Source: Pseudomonadota bacterium (GTDB lineage: Bacteria > BMS3Abin14). From it: 7,465 nt of DNA. Below are positions 1-6,394 of the stretch, piece after piece. The notes under the pieces were generated by a model. The model was not told the DNA's origin, made no database searches, and saw nothing but the letters and a program-made list of their open reading frames with translations. A program made the position numbers and the translations under genes. Location: positions 1 to 7,465 of the forward strand of contig JAFGWO010000285.1 of assembly GCA_016937135.1 (NCBI GenBank), in the 5' to 3' direction. The stretch's first letter is position 1; every line of letters starts with the position of its first letter.

Positions 1-49
1 CTCTGGACTCTGAACTCTGGACTCTGACCTCTGGACTCTGGACTCTGAA
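1..49. repeat. 7-bp tandem repeat array, open at left edge
   Basis: Seven consecutive heptamers of the form CTCTGRM (CTCTGGA, CTCTGAA or CTCTGAC) run without interruption. They are followed by a degenerate CTTTCCC unit that reaches the nifS stop codon. The first five positions are invariant and only positions 6-7 vary. On the nifS coding strand the units read as TCCAGAG or TTCAGAG, starting 8 bases after the stop codon. The array begins at base 1, so its true length is unknown. It has no reading frame, spacers or terminator-like T tract. This is a simple intergenic minisatellite; its function, if any, is unknown. Confidence 0.9.
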
Positions 50-57
50 CTTTCCCT

Positions 58-1221
58 TTACCCTGCCTGCGACGCCCGAAGGGGGGACATGGCTCTCAGC
101 CTCTCCACGATGGGGGGAAAGACCTCAAGGACGTAGTCGATCTGTTCCGGCGTGGTGCCGCGCCCCATGGAAAACCTCAACGTGCCCTGGGCAAGGACAG
201 GACTGACCCCGATCGCCACGAGGACGTGGGATGGCTCGAGGGATCCGGAGGAGCAGGCAGAGCCTGTCGAGACCGCGATGCCCTCCATGTCGAGGGAAAG
301 GAGCATGGATTCTCCCTCGATCCGCCCGATGCTGGCGCTTACTGTCGAGGGAAAGGTCTTTTCCGGGTCCCCGTTGATCCTCAATTCCGGGATAGCCTCG
401 GACAACCCCTCCACCAGCTTTTTTCTAAGAGGGACCAGCCTGTCGAAAATCTCCCGGCGCTCCCTTTCCGCGTGGACGATTGCTTCCCCGAAACCGATGA
501 TACCCGGGATATTTTCCGTTCCGCTCCTGCGGCGCTTTTCCTGGGCACCCCCGATGATGAGGGGTTCTATCCTCGTCCCCTTCCGGATATAGAGAGCCCC
601 GACGCCCTTGGGGCCGTAGATCTTGTGGGCCGCGATGGAAACGAGATCCGCCCCGAGATCGTCGACCCTGGTCGGCAGCTTCCCGAAACTCTGAACGGCA
701 TCTGTGTGGAACGGCACCCCGGCCTCCCGGGCGATGGCGGAAATCTCCCTGACCGGCTGGATGGTCCCGATCTCGTTGTTCACGTGCATCACCGATACCA
801 GGATAGTGTCGGGACGGATGGCTTTGCGGACATCCTCGGGATCGACAACCCCGGAACTCCCCACCGGGACATAGGATGCGTCAAAACCCTTTTTGGCGAG
901 CCACGAGACGGTCTGGAGAACAGCGGGGTGTTCGATGAGGGTCGTGACGATATGCCCTTTCCCGGAGGCAAAGGCGACCCCCTTTATGGCCGCGTTGTCG
1001 CTTTCGGTTCCGCCGCTGGTAAACACCACCTGGGAGGGAGGGGCACCCAGCTGATCGGCGATGCGCTGCCTTGCTTCCTGAAAATGGGGTTTTACATCCT
1101 GACCGAAGGAGTGGGGAGACGACGGATTGCCGAACAGTTCCCCCAGAAAAGGGATCATCCGGTCGCGGACTTCGGGGCGCAGAGGGGTGGTCGCGTTATG
1201 GTCGAGATAGATGGGGTTCAT
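58..1221 (-). CDS. nifS: Cysteine desulfurase, NifS/IscS family (group I)
   Basis: PLP enzyme that takes sulfur from L-cysteine as an enzyme-bound persulfide, leaving alanine, and passes it to Fe-S cluster scaffolds or other sulfur acceptors in the cytoplasm. The 387-residue product has normal family length. It opens with YLDHNATTP (residues 5-13), has the cofactor-contacting H98, N149, D174 and Q177, the Schiff-base lysine K200 in AAHKIYGPKG, and the catalytic C323 in STGSACSSGS, where the short loop is typical of group I. The ATG at 1221 is preferred over an in-frame TTG at 1239: a clear AGGAG (1229-1233) sits 7 bases before the ATG, and the sequence begins at the usual MNPIYLDHN. It is the last visible gene of the cysE operon, 14 bases after the regulator. 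No IscU/NifU scaffold is visible; it could lie beyond the left edge. nifS versus iscS naming is a matter of subgroup and is not settled here. Confidence 0.95.
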   Translation of the reverse strand: MNPIYLDHNATTPLRPEVRDRMIPFLGELFGNPSSPHSFGQDVKPHFQEARQRIADQLGAPPSQVVFTSGGTESDNAAIKGVAFASGKGHIVTTLIEHPAVLQTVSWLAKKGFDASYVPVGSSGVVDPEDVRKAIRPDTILVSVMHVNNEIGTIQPVREISAIAREAGVPFHTDAVQSFGKLPTRVDDLGADLVSIAAHKIYGPKGVGALYIRKGTRIEPLIIGGAQEKRRRSGTENIPGIIGFGEAIVHAERERREIFDRLVPLRKKLVEGLSEAIPELRINGDPEKTFPSTVSASIGRIEGESMLLSLDMEGIAVSTGSACSSGSLEPSHVLVAIGVSPVLAQGTLRFSMGRGTTPEQIDYVLEVFPPIVERLRAMSPLRASQAG

Positions 1222-1235
1222 TCGTTGACTCCTGA

Positions 1236-1664
1236 TCAATCCGCCTTCCTGTTGTCCTTAAGCAGTTCAGACAGGGAAACGGAGTTTAGGCAGGCGTGCA
1301 TTTTGGCCGCAAGCTGGTCCCAGAGCTGATGCGAGGTGCAGAAAGGCCGGCGGGGGCATTCCTGATGGCCGTCGAGTTCCCCCGCACAGGGAAAACCTTT
1401 TTCTTCCCCCTCAACAGCCCTGATGACGTCCCCCATGCGGATGCCGTCGGGATCCCTGTTCAAAACGTATCCGCCCCCGGGCCCTTTCCGTCCCTTGACG
1501 AGTTGGGCTTTTTTCAAACGGTTGAAAAGCTGTTCAAGGTAGGCGTGGGAAATCCCTTCCCTCTCGGAAATCTCCGAAAGACGCACGGGCACGCCCCCGT
1601 TGGAATGGCGGGCGAGATCGATGAGGGCCCTCACGGTGTAGCTGGATCGGGTCGTCACCTTCAT
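1236..1664 (-). CDS. iscR: Rrf2-family transcriptional regulator, IscR-like with Fe-S cysteines
   Basis: Winged-helix DNA-binding repressor or activator of the Rrf2 family, 142 residues. The N-terminus [18 protein letters not shown], the recognition-helix region around residues 28-50 ([19 protein letters not shown]) and the wing with GPGGGYVL (61-68) are all typical. In the C-terminal part, C93, C103, C109 and H112 precede LW. Escherichia coli IscR uses three Cys and one His, with the same last spacing (C-x5-C-x2-H), to hold [2Fe-2S]; here the first interval is longer (x9 rather than x5). CymR, the cysteine-metabolism member of the family, lacks these cysteines, so Fe-S sensing is more likely. 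The start overlaps the cysE stop (ATGA, 4 bases) and has GGAGGA at 1675-1680, 10 bases upstream. Lying between cysE and nifS, it most plausibly autoregulates this operon in response to Fe-S or cysteine status (inference). Confidence 0.9.
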   Translation of the reverse strand: MKVTTRSSYTVRALIDLARHSNGGVPVRLSEISEREGISHAYLEQLFNRLKKAQLVKGRKGPGGGYVLNRDPDGIRMGDVIRAVEGEEKGFPCAGELDGHQECPRRPFCTSHQLWDQLAAKMHACLNSVSLSELLKDNRKAD

Positions 1665-2428
1665 TTCGCGGATTTCCTCCGGGGTGATGCCTGTTTTTTG
1701 TTCCCTCCGGATGCATCTCCGGAAGGGCTCGGGACGATCCCGCTGAGCCTGGACCTGAGATCCTCGAACTGGACCTGATCCTCGTCCTCTTTTTCAGAGA
1801 GCTGATCCAGGCGCTTGTGCAGGAGCTGGACATGGTCCATGAGGCACGTAAAGGCTTTGGCTACCGGATCGGGCATGACCTGATGGTTCAGGTCAATATC
1901 CTCGACTTTCTTTCCTTCCTTGACGACGATCCGGCCCGGGATCCCCACCACGGTGCTGTTGGGGGGCACCTCCTTGACCACCACGGAATTGGCGCCGATC
2001 CTGCTGTTTTCCCCCACCTCGAACGGCCCGAGGATCTTGGCTCCCGCTCCCACGACAACGTTGTTTCGAAGGGTCGGATGCCTCTTTTCCTTTTTCAGGC
2101 TGACTCCGCCGAGGGTCACCCCCTGGTAAAGGGTGACGTTATCCCCTATCTCCGTGGTTTCCCCGATGACGACGCCCATCCCGTGGTCGATAAAGAGCCC
2201 CTTCCCCGCCCGGACACCGGGGTGGATCTCGATCCCGGTGAGGACCCGGCCAAGATGGGAGAGGAATCGGGCGAAGAAGTACAGGCGGACTTCCCAAAGT
2301 TCATGGGAGGCCCGGTAGATCAGAACGGCGTGGAAACCGGGATAATTGAAAAGGACATCGAGAAGCCCCCTGCAGGCGGGGTCCCTCTCCCTTACGGCCT
2401 TTATATCCGATTTTAAGGTCTCAAACAT
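1661..2428 (-). CDS. cysE: Serine O-acetyltransferase
   Basis: Transfers acetyl from acetyl-CoA to L-serine to make O-acetylserine, the first step of cysteine synthesis, in the cytoplasm. The 255-residue protein is of the short bacterial type: a brief N-terminal helical domain (to about residue 60), then the left-handed beta-helix of hexapeptide repeats (about 66-168). Catalytic-type histidines are H82 in [13 protein letters not shown] and H117 in KRHPTLRNN. The E67-I-H-P motif sits where E. coli CysE has its Asp. [10 protein letters not shown] and [14 protein letters not shown] follow the family closely. Beyond about residue 170 is an 85-residue extension with a helical, charged middle and a Ser/Gly/Lys-rich basic tail, not needed for catalysis in shorter homologues. 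The first gene of the operon, 37 bases after a sigma70-like -10 box; the Shine-Dalgarno is weak. The stop codon overlaps the regulator's start. Confidence 0.95.
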   Translation of the reverse strand: MFETLKSDIKAVRERDPACRGLLDVLFNYPGFHAVLIYRASHELWEVRLYFFARFLSHLGRVLTGIEIHPGVRAGKGLFIDHGMGVVIGETTEIGDNVTLYQGVTLGGVSLKKEKRHPTLRNNVVVGAGAKILGPFEVGENSRIGANSVVVKEVPPNSTVVGIPGRIVVKEGKKVEDIDLNHQVMPDPVAKAFTCLMDHVQLLHKRLDQLSEKEDEDQVQFEDLRSRLSGIVPSPSGDASGGNKKQASPRRKSAK

Positions 2429-2463
2429 AGGATTTGAATTTCCGACTTAAAAGTTTGGATTTT

Positions 2464-2473
2464 GTTATATAAC
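2464..2473. promoter_or_regulatory. Perfect 10-bp palindrome over the cysE -10 box (possible operator)
   Basis: GTTATATAAC reads the same on both strands and covers the proposed -10 element. Binding there would block RNA polymerase, which suits autoregulation by the Rrf2 protein encoded in the same operon. AT-rich 10-bp palindromes also arise by chance, and this does not match the E. coli IscR consensus, so the assignment is tentative. Confidence 0.3.
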
Positions 2474-2494
2474 TATGCCAACAGAATATGTCAA
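2466..2494 (-). promoter_or_regulatory. Putative sigma70 promoter for the cysE-iscR-nifS operon
   Basis: On the minus strand a perfect -35 box TTGACA (2489-2494) is followed after 17 bases by TATATA (2466-2471); a TATAAC reading with 19-base spacing also exists. Transcription would start around 2459, giving a leader of about 30 bases before the cysE ATG. It is the only strong promoter-like sequence seen in the window. It is predicted by eye from consensus only. Confidence 0.6.
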
Positions 2495-2615
2495 CTTTAA
2501 GGAACTAAACCACCTTTTATCAGGCTATCTCAAAGCCCCGGACAAAAACCGGAAAAAGGGTCCAAAGATCGGAAAATCCTCCTTCCCGGGTACGGGTAAT
2601 CTTGTACGATGTTTT

Positions 2616-3158
2616 TTAATTCAGGCCAAGCTCCTTTTCGAGGGTGAGAAGACGGGATGGCCCGATCCCCGGAACATCGAGGAGTTCATCGAGGGATTCA
2701 AGTGATTTTCTTTCTTTCACAAAACCATGGATTTTCTCTCCCAGGGAGGGGCCGATGCCCTTTATTCGTGACAGGTCCTCGGGCCCACAGCTATGAACAT
2801 CCATGGGTAGACGCCATACCCATCTCTCCCTCTGGGTCATCGCCCTTACGCTCCAACCCTTTTTTGTCCTGACAAGAACCCCCGCGCGGGGAAGGGAAAA
2901 ACCAGACCCGACAAAATCCACTTTCACACCCAGTCCGGAGAGGGCCTCGAAAACAGGGGTCCCGGGTGGAAACACGCAAAGGGCCCTTCCCAGCGCGGTG
3001 GCATCCAGGCAACTGACTCCGGCCGGCAAAGGTCCTCGCATCCGTGAAAAATCGGGAGAGACAGGTCGGTGGAAATATGCCTTGCCGATGCCGAGGCAAA
3101 AAATAAAGAGAAAAAGAAGGAGGCTGATGCGCGCCTGACGTCGATCCCATCGAAACAT
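2616..3158 (-). CDS. ComEA-like helix-hairpin-helix protein, membrane-anchored
   Basis: Small 180-residue protein with one N-terminal hydrophobic segment (about residues 10-28) behind a basic start (MFRWDRRQAR), so probably anchored in the inner membrane with the rest outside. The C-terminal 60 residues form a tandem helix-hairpin-helix unit, with KGIGPS at 133-138 and PGIGPS at 163-168, joined by the ...ERKSLESLDELLDV linker typical of ComEA. In that family this unit binds double-stranded DNA during uptake. The usual INTA-type lead-in before the first hairpin is replaced by MDVHSCGPEDL. The middle (about 45-100, with PPGTPVFEALSGLG) may be a degenerate SLBB-like domain, a guess from pattern only. 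ATG at 3158 is the first start after an upstream stop and lacks a clear ribosome site. No other competence genes are nearby, so a role in DNA uptake is not shown; comEA is deliberately not assigned. Confidence 0.8.
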   Translation of the reverse strand: MFRWDRRQARISLLLFLFIFCLGIGKAYFHRPVSPDFSRMRGPLPAGVSCLDATALGRALCVFPPGTPVFEALSGLGVKVDFVGSGFSLPRAGVLVRTKKGWSVRAMTQRERWVWRLPMDVHSCGPEDLSRIKGIGPSLGEKIHGFVKERKSLESLDELLDVPGIGPSRLLTLEKELGLN

Positions 3159-3210
3159 GGAAAAATATCTGCAATTGCGATGCCATCAAAGAGGGAAACA
3201 AGGGGACAAG

Positions 3211-3252
3211 AAAATGCCTTCCCCCAGAAACGTCTGGGCGCGGCAGGCTTTT
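3211..3252. terminator. Symmetrical hairpin between cimA and the comEA-like gene, possible bidirectional terminator
   Basis: An inner perfect stem CCCAGA / TCTGGG (3223-3228 with 3233-3238, 4-base loop) sits inside an outer GCCT / AGGC pair (3216-3219 with 3245-3248). AAAA (3211-3214) and TTTT (3249-3252) flank the whole. The flanks give a short T run after the stem on both strands, as in bidirectional terminators. The internal loop and the short T runs make it a weak one. It lies about 135 bases past the cimA stop and about 53 bases before the next start; the rest of this 229-bp gap shows no gene. Confidence 0.4.
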
Positions 3253-3387
3253 GGGAAGATATGTCCGCTGCGGCCCGGCTTCGGGAAAGGCAGCTGACCA
3301 AGGGGAAGGGATCCGAAGGGATGGCCGGGAACATCCGATCACCCGCGGAAAAACATGCAGCTTTCCAGGACCTCTGAAACCCGGGTC

Positions 3388-4986
3388 TTACAGAAGGCCG
3401 GCTTCCTCCTCCCGGAGGAGCTTGTATTCGATGGAATCCACCAGCGCCTGCCAGGACGCTTCCAGGATGTTTTCGGAGACGCCGACGGTGGACCATCTGG
3501 TCTTGCCGTCTCCGGACTCGATGATCACCCGTGTGACCGCAGCGGTTCCCTTGTTTTCCGGAAGTATCCTGACCTTGTAATCCTCCAGGCGAACCTCCCG
3601 GAGAACCGGATAGAATTTGGTGAGGGCCTTGCGCAGCGCGGCGTCCATGGCATCCACCGGCCCTCTGCCGACGGCCGCGGTGTGCTCCACGTGGTTGTTT
3701 ACCTCAACCATGATGGTGGCCTCCGAAAGAGGCGGCTGATCCCATTCCCTCTTCTCGTCGATAACCCGAAAACCCTTCAACCCGAAGAACCGGCGATGCC
3801 GGCCCAGGGCCTTTTTCAGAAGCAGCTCGAAGGAACCCTCGGCGGATTCGTACAGGAAACCACGGTTTTCCAGATCCTTGACCTGTTCGAGGACCCTTGA
3901 TATGGCCGGATCATTCTCCTGGACCTCAACCCCGAATTCCCTGGTCTTGTAGATGATATTGCTTCGGCCCGAGAGATCCGAAAGGAGGACCCTGGTGCGG
4001 TTACCGACCCGCTCGGGCTCGATATGCTCATAGGTCTTCCGGTTTCTCTGCATGGCGGAAACGTGCACACCTCCCTTGTGGGCGAACGCGCTCCTTCCCA
4101 CATAGGGCTGGTGGCTGTCAAGTTTGATATTGGCGATCTCGGAAATGGCCCCGGCGATATCCTTGAGCCCGGCCAGCCGAGCCTTGTCCACGCCGGCCGA
4201 AAACCCCTGTTTCAGGATCAGGGCGGGAATGATGGAGCAGAGGTTCGCGTTCCCACACCTTTCGCCCCACCCGTTGATCGTCCCCTGGACATGCCTGCCG
4301 CCTTCCTCCAGGAGGACCAGGGAATTGGCGACCGCGCATTCCGAATCGTTGTGCATGTGGGCCCCTATGCCGGCCCCGGGAAGTCTTTCCCGTACAGCCC
4401 GGACAATCTCTCTGATCTGACCGGGCAGGGTCCCCCCGTTGGTGTCGCAAAGGACCAGGCAGTCCGCCCCCCCCTCGTAGGCGGCTTCCAGCGACTTCAG
4501 GGCGTACTCGGGGTCGTCCTTGTATCCGTCGAAAAAATGTTCCGCGTCGTAGAAAACCGCCTCGGCGTTGGCTTTGAGATAGGAGACGGAATCATGGATC
4601 ATATCCAGGTTTTCCCCGGGTGTGGTCCTGAGGGCCTCCTTGACGTGGAGATGCCAGCTTTTACCAAAAATGGTGATCACAGGGGAAGATTCCAGGAGGG
4701 CGCGGATCTGCGGGTCTTCGGAAGCCCTGACCCCTTTCCTTCTGGTGGATCCGAAAGCCGTGAACCGGGCATGGGAAAGAGGGAGCTTCCGGGCCTTTTC
4801 GAAAAACTCCATGTCCTTCGGATTGCTCCCCGGCCATCCTCCTTCGATAAAATCGACTCCCAGTTCATCCAGCTTGTGGGCGATGGCGATCTTGTCGGAC
4901 AACTGGAGGCTGACCTCCTCTGCCTGGGTCCCATCCCTCAGCGTGGTATCATAGACGACGACACGGTCTTTCATACCTGACTTCAT
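3388..4986 (-). CDS. cimA: (R)-citramalate synthase
   Basis: Condenses pyruvate with acetyl-CoA to (R)-citramalate, opening the threonine-independent route to 2-oxobutyrate and isoleucine. The 532-residue protein has the length of the long bacterial CimA group rather than the shorter archaeal MJ1392-like form. The catalytic TIM barrel starts with [10 protein letters not shown] (12-21, with R17 and D18). It continues with [12 protein letters not shown] and the metal-binding HMHND (H210, H212), then GERCGNANL. The C-terminal part (roughly 400-525) is the LeuA-type regulatory dimer domain, which binds the feedback inhibitor in relatives. The [12 protein letters not shown] stretch favours citramalate over isopropylmalate synthase. 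The start is uncertain between ATG 4986 (GGGAGG only 3 bases away) and ATG 4974 (residue 5). It follows lysC by 69 bases with no strong terminator between, so the two are probably co-transcribed. Confidence 0.94.
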   Translation of the reverse strand: MKSGMKDRVVVYDTTLRDGTQAEEVSLQLSDKIAIAHKLDELGVDFIEGGWPGSNPKDMEFFEKARKLPLSHARFTAFGSTRRKGVRASEDPQIRALLESSPVITIFGKSWHLHVKEALRTTPGENLDMIHDSVSYLKANAEAVFYDAEHFFDGYKDDPEYALKSLEAAYEGGADCLVLCDTNGGTLPGQIREIVRAVRERLPGAGIGAHMHNDSECAVANSLVLLEEGGRHVQGTINGWGERCGNANLCSIIPALILKQGFSAGVDKARLAGLKDIAGAISEIANIKLDSHQPYVGRSAFAHKGGVHVSAMQRNRKTYEHIEPERVGNRTRVLLSDLSGRSNIIYKTREFGVEVQENDPAISRVLEQVKDLENRGFLYESAEGSFELLLKKALGRHRRFFGLKGFRVIDEKREWDQPPLSEATIMVEVNNHVEHTAAVGRGPVDAMDAALRKALTKFYPVLREVRLEDYKVRILPENKGTAAVTRVIIESGDGKTRWSTVGVSENILEASWQALVDSIEYKLLREEEAGLL

Positions 4987-5055
4987 GTTCCTCCCGTTCT
5001 CCCCCGAAGGAAGGATGCCGTCTCCGGCCGCCCCCCTTTCCGGGGTTTGGTCTTC

Positions 5056-5541
5056 CTAGACGGAATCCCCTCCCAGATCGAAAGCGTTATGCAGGACCCG
5101 CACGGCCAGTTCGGTGTATTTGCTCTCAATCACACAGGAAACCTTGATCTCGGAGGTGCTTATCATCTGGATATTGATCCCGTCATCCGCCAGGGCCTGG
5201 AACATGCGGGACGCAATGCCGCTATGGCTTCGCATTCCGGTCCCCACGATGGACACTTTGGCCACCTTGTCATCCGTCAGAATGCCTTTAGCCCCGATCT
5301 CGTCGGCAATGGGACGCACAATGGAAAGGGCATCCTCAAGGTCCCCCTTCGGGACGGTGAACGTCATATCGGTGAAACCATCGTGGCTGATGTTCTGGAT
5401 GATCATGTCCACGTTGATGCCCGCGTCGGCAATCGCCCCGAAAATCCGGGCGGCGATCCCGGGGTGATCCGGGACATGCCTGATGGAAACCTTGGCCTCG
5501 TTCTTCTCGAATGTCACACCGGAAACAACAACCTTTTCCAT
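5056..5541 (-). other. Candidate internal in-frame start giving a LysC beta subunit
   Basis: Codon 247 of lysC is ATG (5539-5541), preceded at 7 bases by AGAGGA (5549-5554), a good ribosome site by comparison with the other genes here. Initiation there would yield a 161-residue protein, starting MEKVVVSGV, that consists almost only of the two ACT domains. In Bacillus subtilis and Corynebacterium glutamicum the aspartokinase beta subunit is made this way from the corresponding point of the gene. A methionine in the linker could be coincidence and the purine run may serve only its codons. Confidence 0.4.
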
Positions 5542-6279
5542 TTCCCGATCCTCTCTCGTTACCCAGGTGCCCTCTGCCTCCGAAAAAGTGGACCTGACAT
5601 GCAGGGGAACGTCGTATTTTTTGGCGAATTCAACGGACCGGATCTGGAGGACCTTGGCGCCCAGGCTGGCCATTTCCAGCATCTCGTCGTAGCTGATCCT
5701 CGGGATCTTGACCGCTTCCGGAACGACATTGGGATCCGTGGTAAAAATGCCCTCCACGTCCGTGTAGATTTCGCAGGTGTCCGCATTCAGAGCGGCCGCC
5801 AGCGCCACAGCGGAGGTGTCGGATCCCCCCCGCCCGAGGGTCGTGATATCCCCTTTTTCGTTGACCCCCTGAAAGCCGGGAACGATGACAACCCGGCCTG
5901 CTTTGAGGTTTTCCCTGATCTTCCCGTCGGTGATCCGGGCGATGCGCGCGCGGGTGTGGGAATTGTCCGTATGGATCGCCACCTGGTGGCCGAGGAGGGA
6001 TATGGCATCCTGGCCCGCTTTTTTAAGGGCCATGGAAAGGAGCCCCACCACCACCTGCTCTCCGGTTGAAACGACAACGTCATATTCCCGCGGGTCCGGC
6101 TGATTCATCACCTGCCGGCACAGATCGACCAGGCGATTGGTCTCGCCCGCCATGGCCGAGACGACAACCACGACATCGTGCCCCGCGTCCCGGGCCCGCT
6201 TGACCCGTTTCGCGACGTGGCTGATCTTTTCGATATCCCCTACAGAGGTGCCGCCGTATTTCTGGACAACCAATGCCAT
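5056..6279 (-). CDS. lysC: Aspartate kinase
   Basis: Phosphorylates L-aspartate with ATP, the committed step toward lysine, methionine, threonine and (in many bacteria) diaminopimelate. The 407-residue single-function enzyme has the amino-acid kinase fold first: KYGGTSVGD (7-15) for ATP/substrate, [14 protein letters not shown], and [16 protein letters not shown] around residue 150. [16 protein letters not shown] follows. Two ACT domains come next (about 264-325 and 340-400; [13 protein letters not shown] is typical of the second), and these bind feedback amino acids in the family. No homoserine dehydrogenase is fused. The ATG at 6279 is chosen because the protein begins [10 protein letters not shown] as in homologues; AGGAGG lies 12 bases upstream (6292-6297). 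An in-frame TTG at 6354 would add 25 unrelated residues that translate the intergenic repeat. It lies 115 bases after the ApgM-like gene and before cimA, in an aspartate-family/isoleucine cluster. Confidence 0.96.
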   Translation of the reverse strand: MALVVQKYGGTSVGDIEKISHVAKRVKRARDAGHDVVVVVSAMAGETNRLVDLCRQVMNQPDPREYDVVVSTGEQVVVGLLSMALKKAGQDAISLLGHQVAIHTDNSHTRARIARITDGKIRENLKAGRVVIVPGFQGVNEKGDITTLGRGGSDTSAVALAAALNADTCEIYTDVEGIFTTDPNVVPEAVKIPRISYDEMLEMASLGAKVLQIRSVEFAKKYDVPLHVRSTFSEAEGTWVTREDREMEKVVVSGVTFEKNEAKVSIRHVPDHPGIAARIFGAIADAGINVDMIIQNISHDGFTDMTFTVPKGDLEDALSIVRPIADEIGAKGILTDDKVAKVSIVGTGMRSHSGIASRMFQALADDGINIQMISTSEIKVSCVIESKYTELAVRVLHNAFDLGGDSV

Positions 6280-6312
6280 GCTCTTTTTTCGCCTCCTGCC
6301 TGATGGAATCTT

Positions 6313-6344
6313 CTGTAGCGGGTATGGGAGTATGCGAGTATGGG
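6313..6344. repeat. 8-bp tandem repeat, (A/G)GTATG(G/C)G type
   Basis: Three octamers, GGTATGGG, AGTATGCG and AGTATGGG (6321-6344), follow a decayed copy CTGTAGCG (6313-6320). They lie in the 115-bp gap between the ApgM-like gene and lysC, upstream of the lysC ribosome site. The unit has a different sequence from the heptamer at the left edge but the same short-period character. Confidence 0.7.
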
Positions 6345-6363
6345 GGAAACCCAAATAATTGCA

Positions 6364-6379
6364 GTTACCCCGTTACCCT
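6364..6379. repeat. Two-copy 8-bp repeat GTTACCC(C/T)
   Basis: GTTACCCC and GTTACCCT are adjacent, and a related CCTTACCC (6393-6400) spans the stop codon of the upstream ApgM-like gene. Only two clear copies exist, so this is a weak repeat on its own. It is notable beside the GTATG octamers 20 bases away. Confidence 0.45.
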
Positions 6380-6394
6380 TTACTCATCACCCCC

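Larger units (their letters stand above)
2429..2615. other. AT-rich intergenic region upstream of cysE
   Basis: This 187-bp gap separates the comEA-like gene from cysE. The half nearest cysE carries the promoter and palindrome listed separately and is visibly richer in A/T than the genes. In the comEA-proximal half I found only weak inverted pairs (CCGG around a short loop near 2538-2552, CCCG around a 4-base loop near 2586-2597). There is no hairpin with a T tract that I would call a terminator. Confidence 0.6.

Noticed and set aside
1..49. CRISPR array at the left edge
   Set aside because: The unit is only 7 bases and copies are directly adjacent with no spacers, and there are no cas genes.
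1222..1239. NifS start at TTG 1239, overlapping the regulator stop
   Set aside because: The Shine-Dalgarno AGGAG lies inside those codons and is well placed for the ATG at 1221.
226..1329. Long plus-strand frame (367 residues) opposite nifS
   Set aside because: The minus strand has a complete cysteine desulfurase with all catalytic residues. The antisense product is Gly/Pro/Asp-rich with no domain, as expected of a mirror frame in GC-rich DNA.
2475..2705. 76-residue plus-strand reading frame in the comEA-cysE gap, beginning MPTEYVNFK
   Set aside because: It starts inside the cysE promoter with no ribosome site, and its last 90 bases lie antisense to the well-supported end of the comEA-like gene. 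The protein has no recognisable motif.
2791..3496. Two minus-strand frames (183 and 190 residues) crossing the cimA-comEA gap
   Set aside because: They are frameshifted versions of the comEA-like gene's N-terminal half extended into the gap. They are Ser/Pro-rich, lack motifs and overlap each other and the real genes.
4024..4980. Long plus-strand frame (318 residues) opposite cimA
   Set aside because: It mirrors the cimA catalytic domain, whose motifs are intact on the minus strand.
5047..6069. Long plus-strand frame (340 residues) opposite lysC
   Set aside because: It is the shadow of a fully conserved aspartokinase; it has no ribosome site and low-complexity composition.
6280..6354. N-terminal extension of LysC from a TTG codon
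   Set aside because: The added 25 residues translate the octamer repeat and the ribosome site, while family members start at the [10 protein letters not shown] position.
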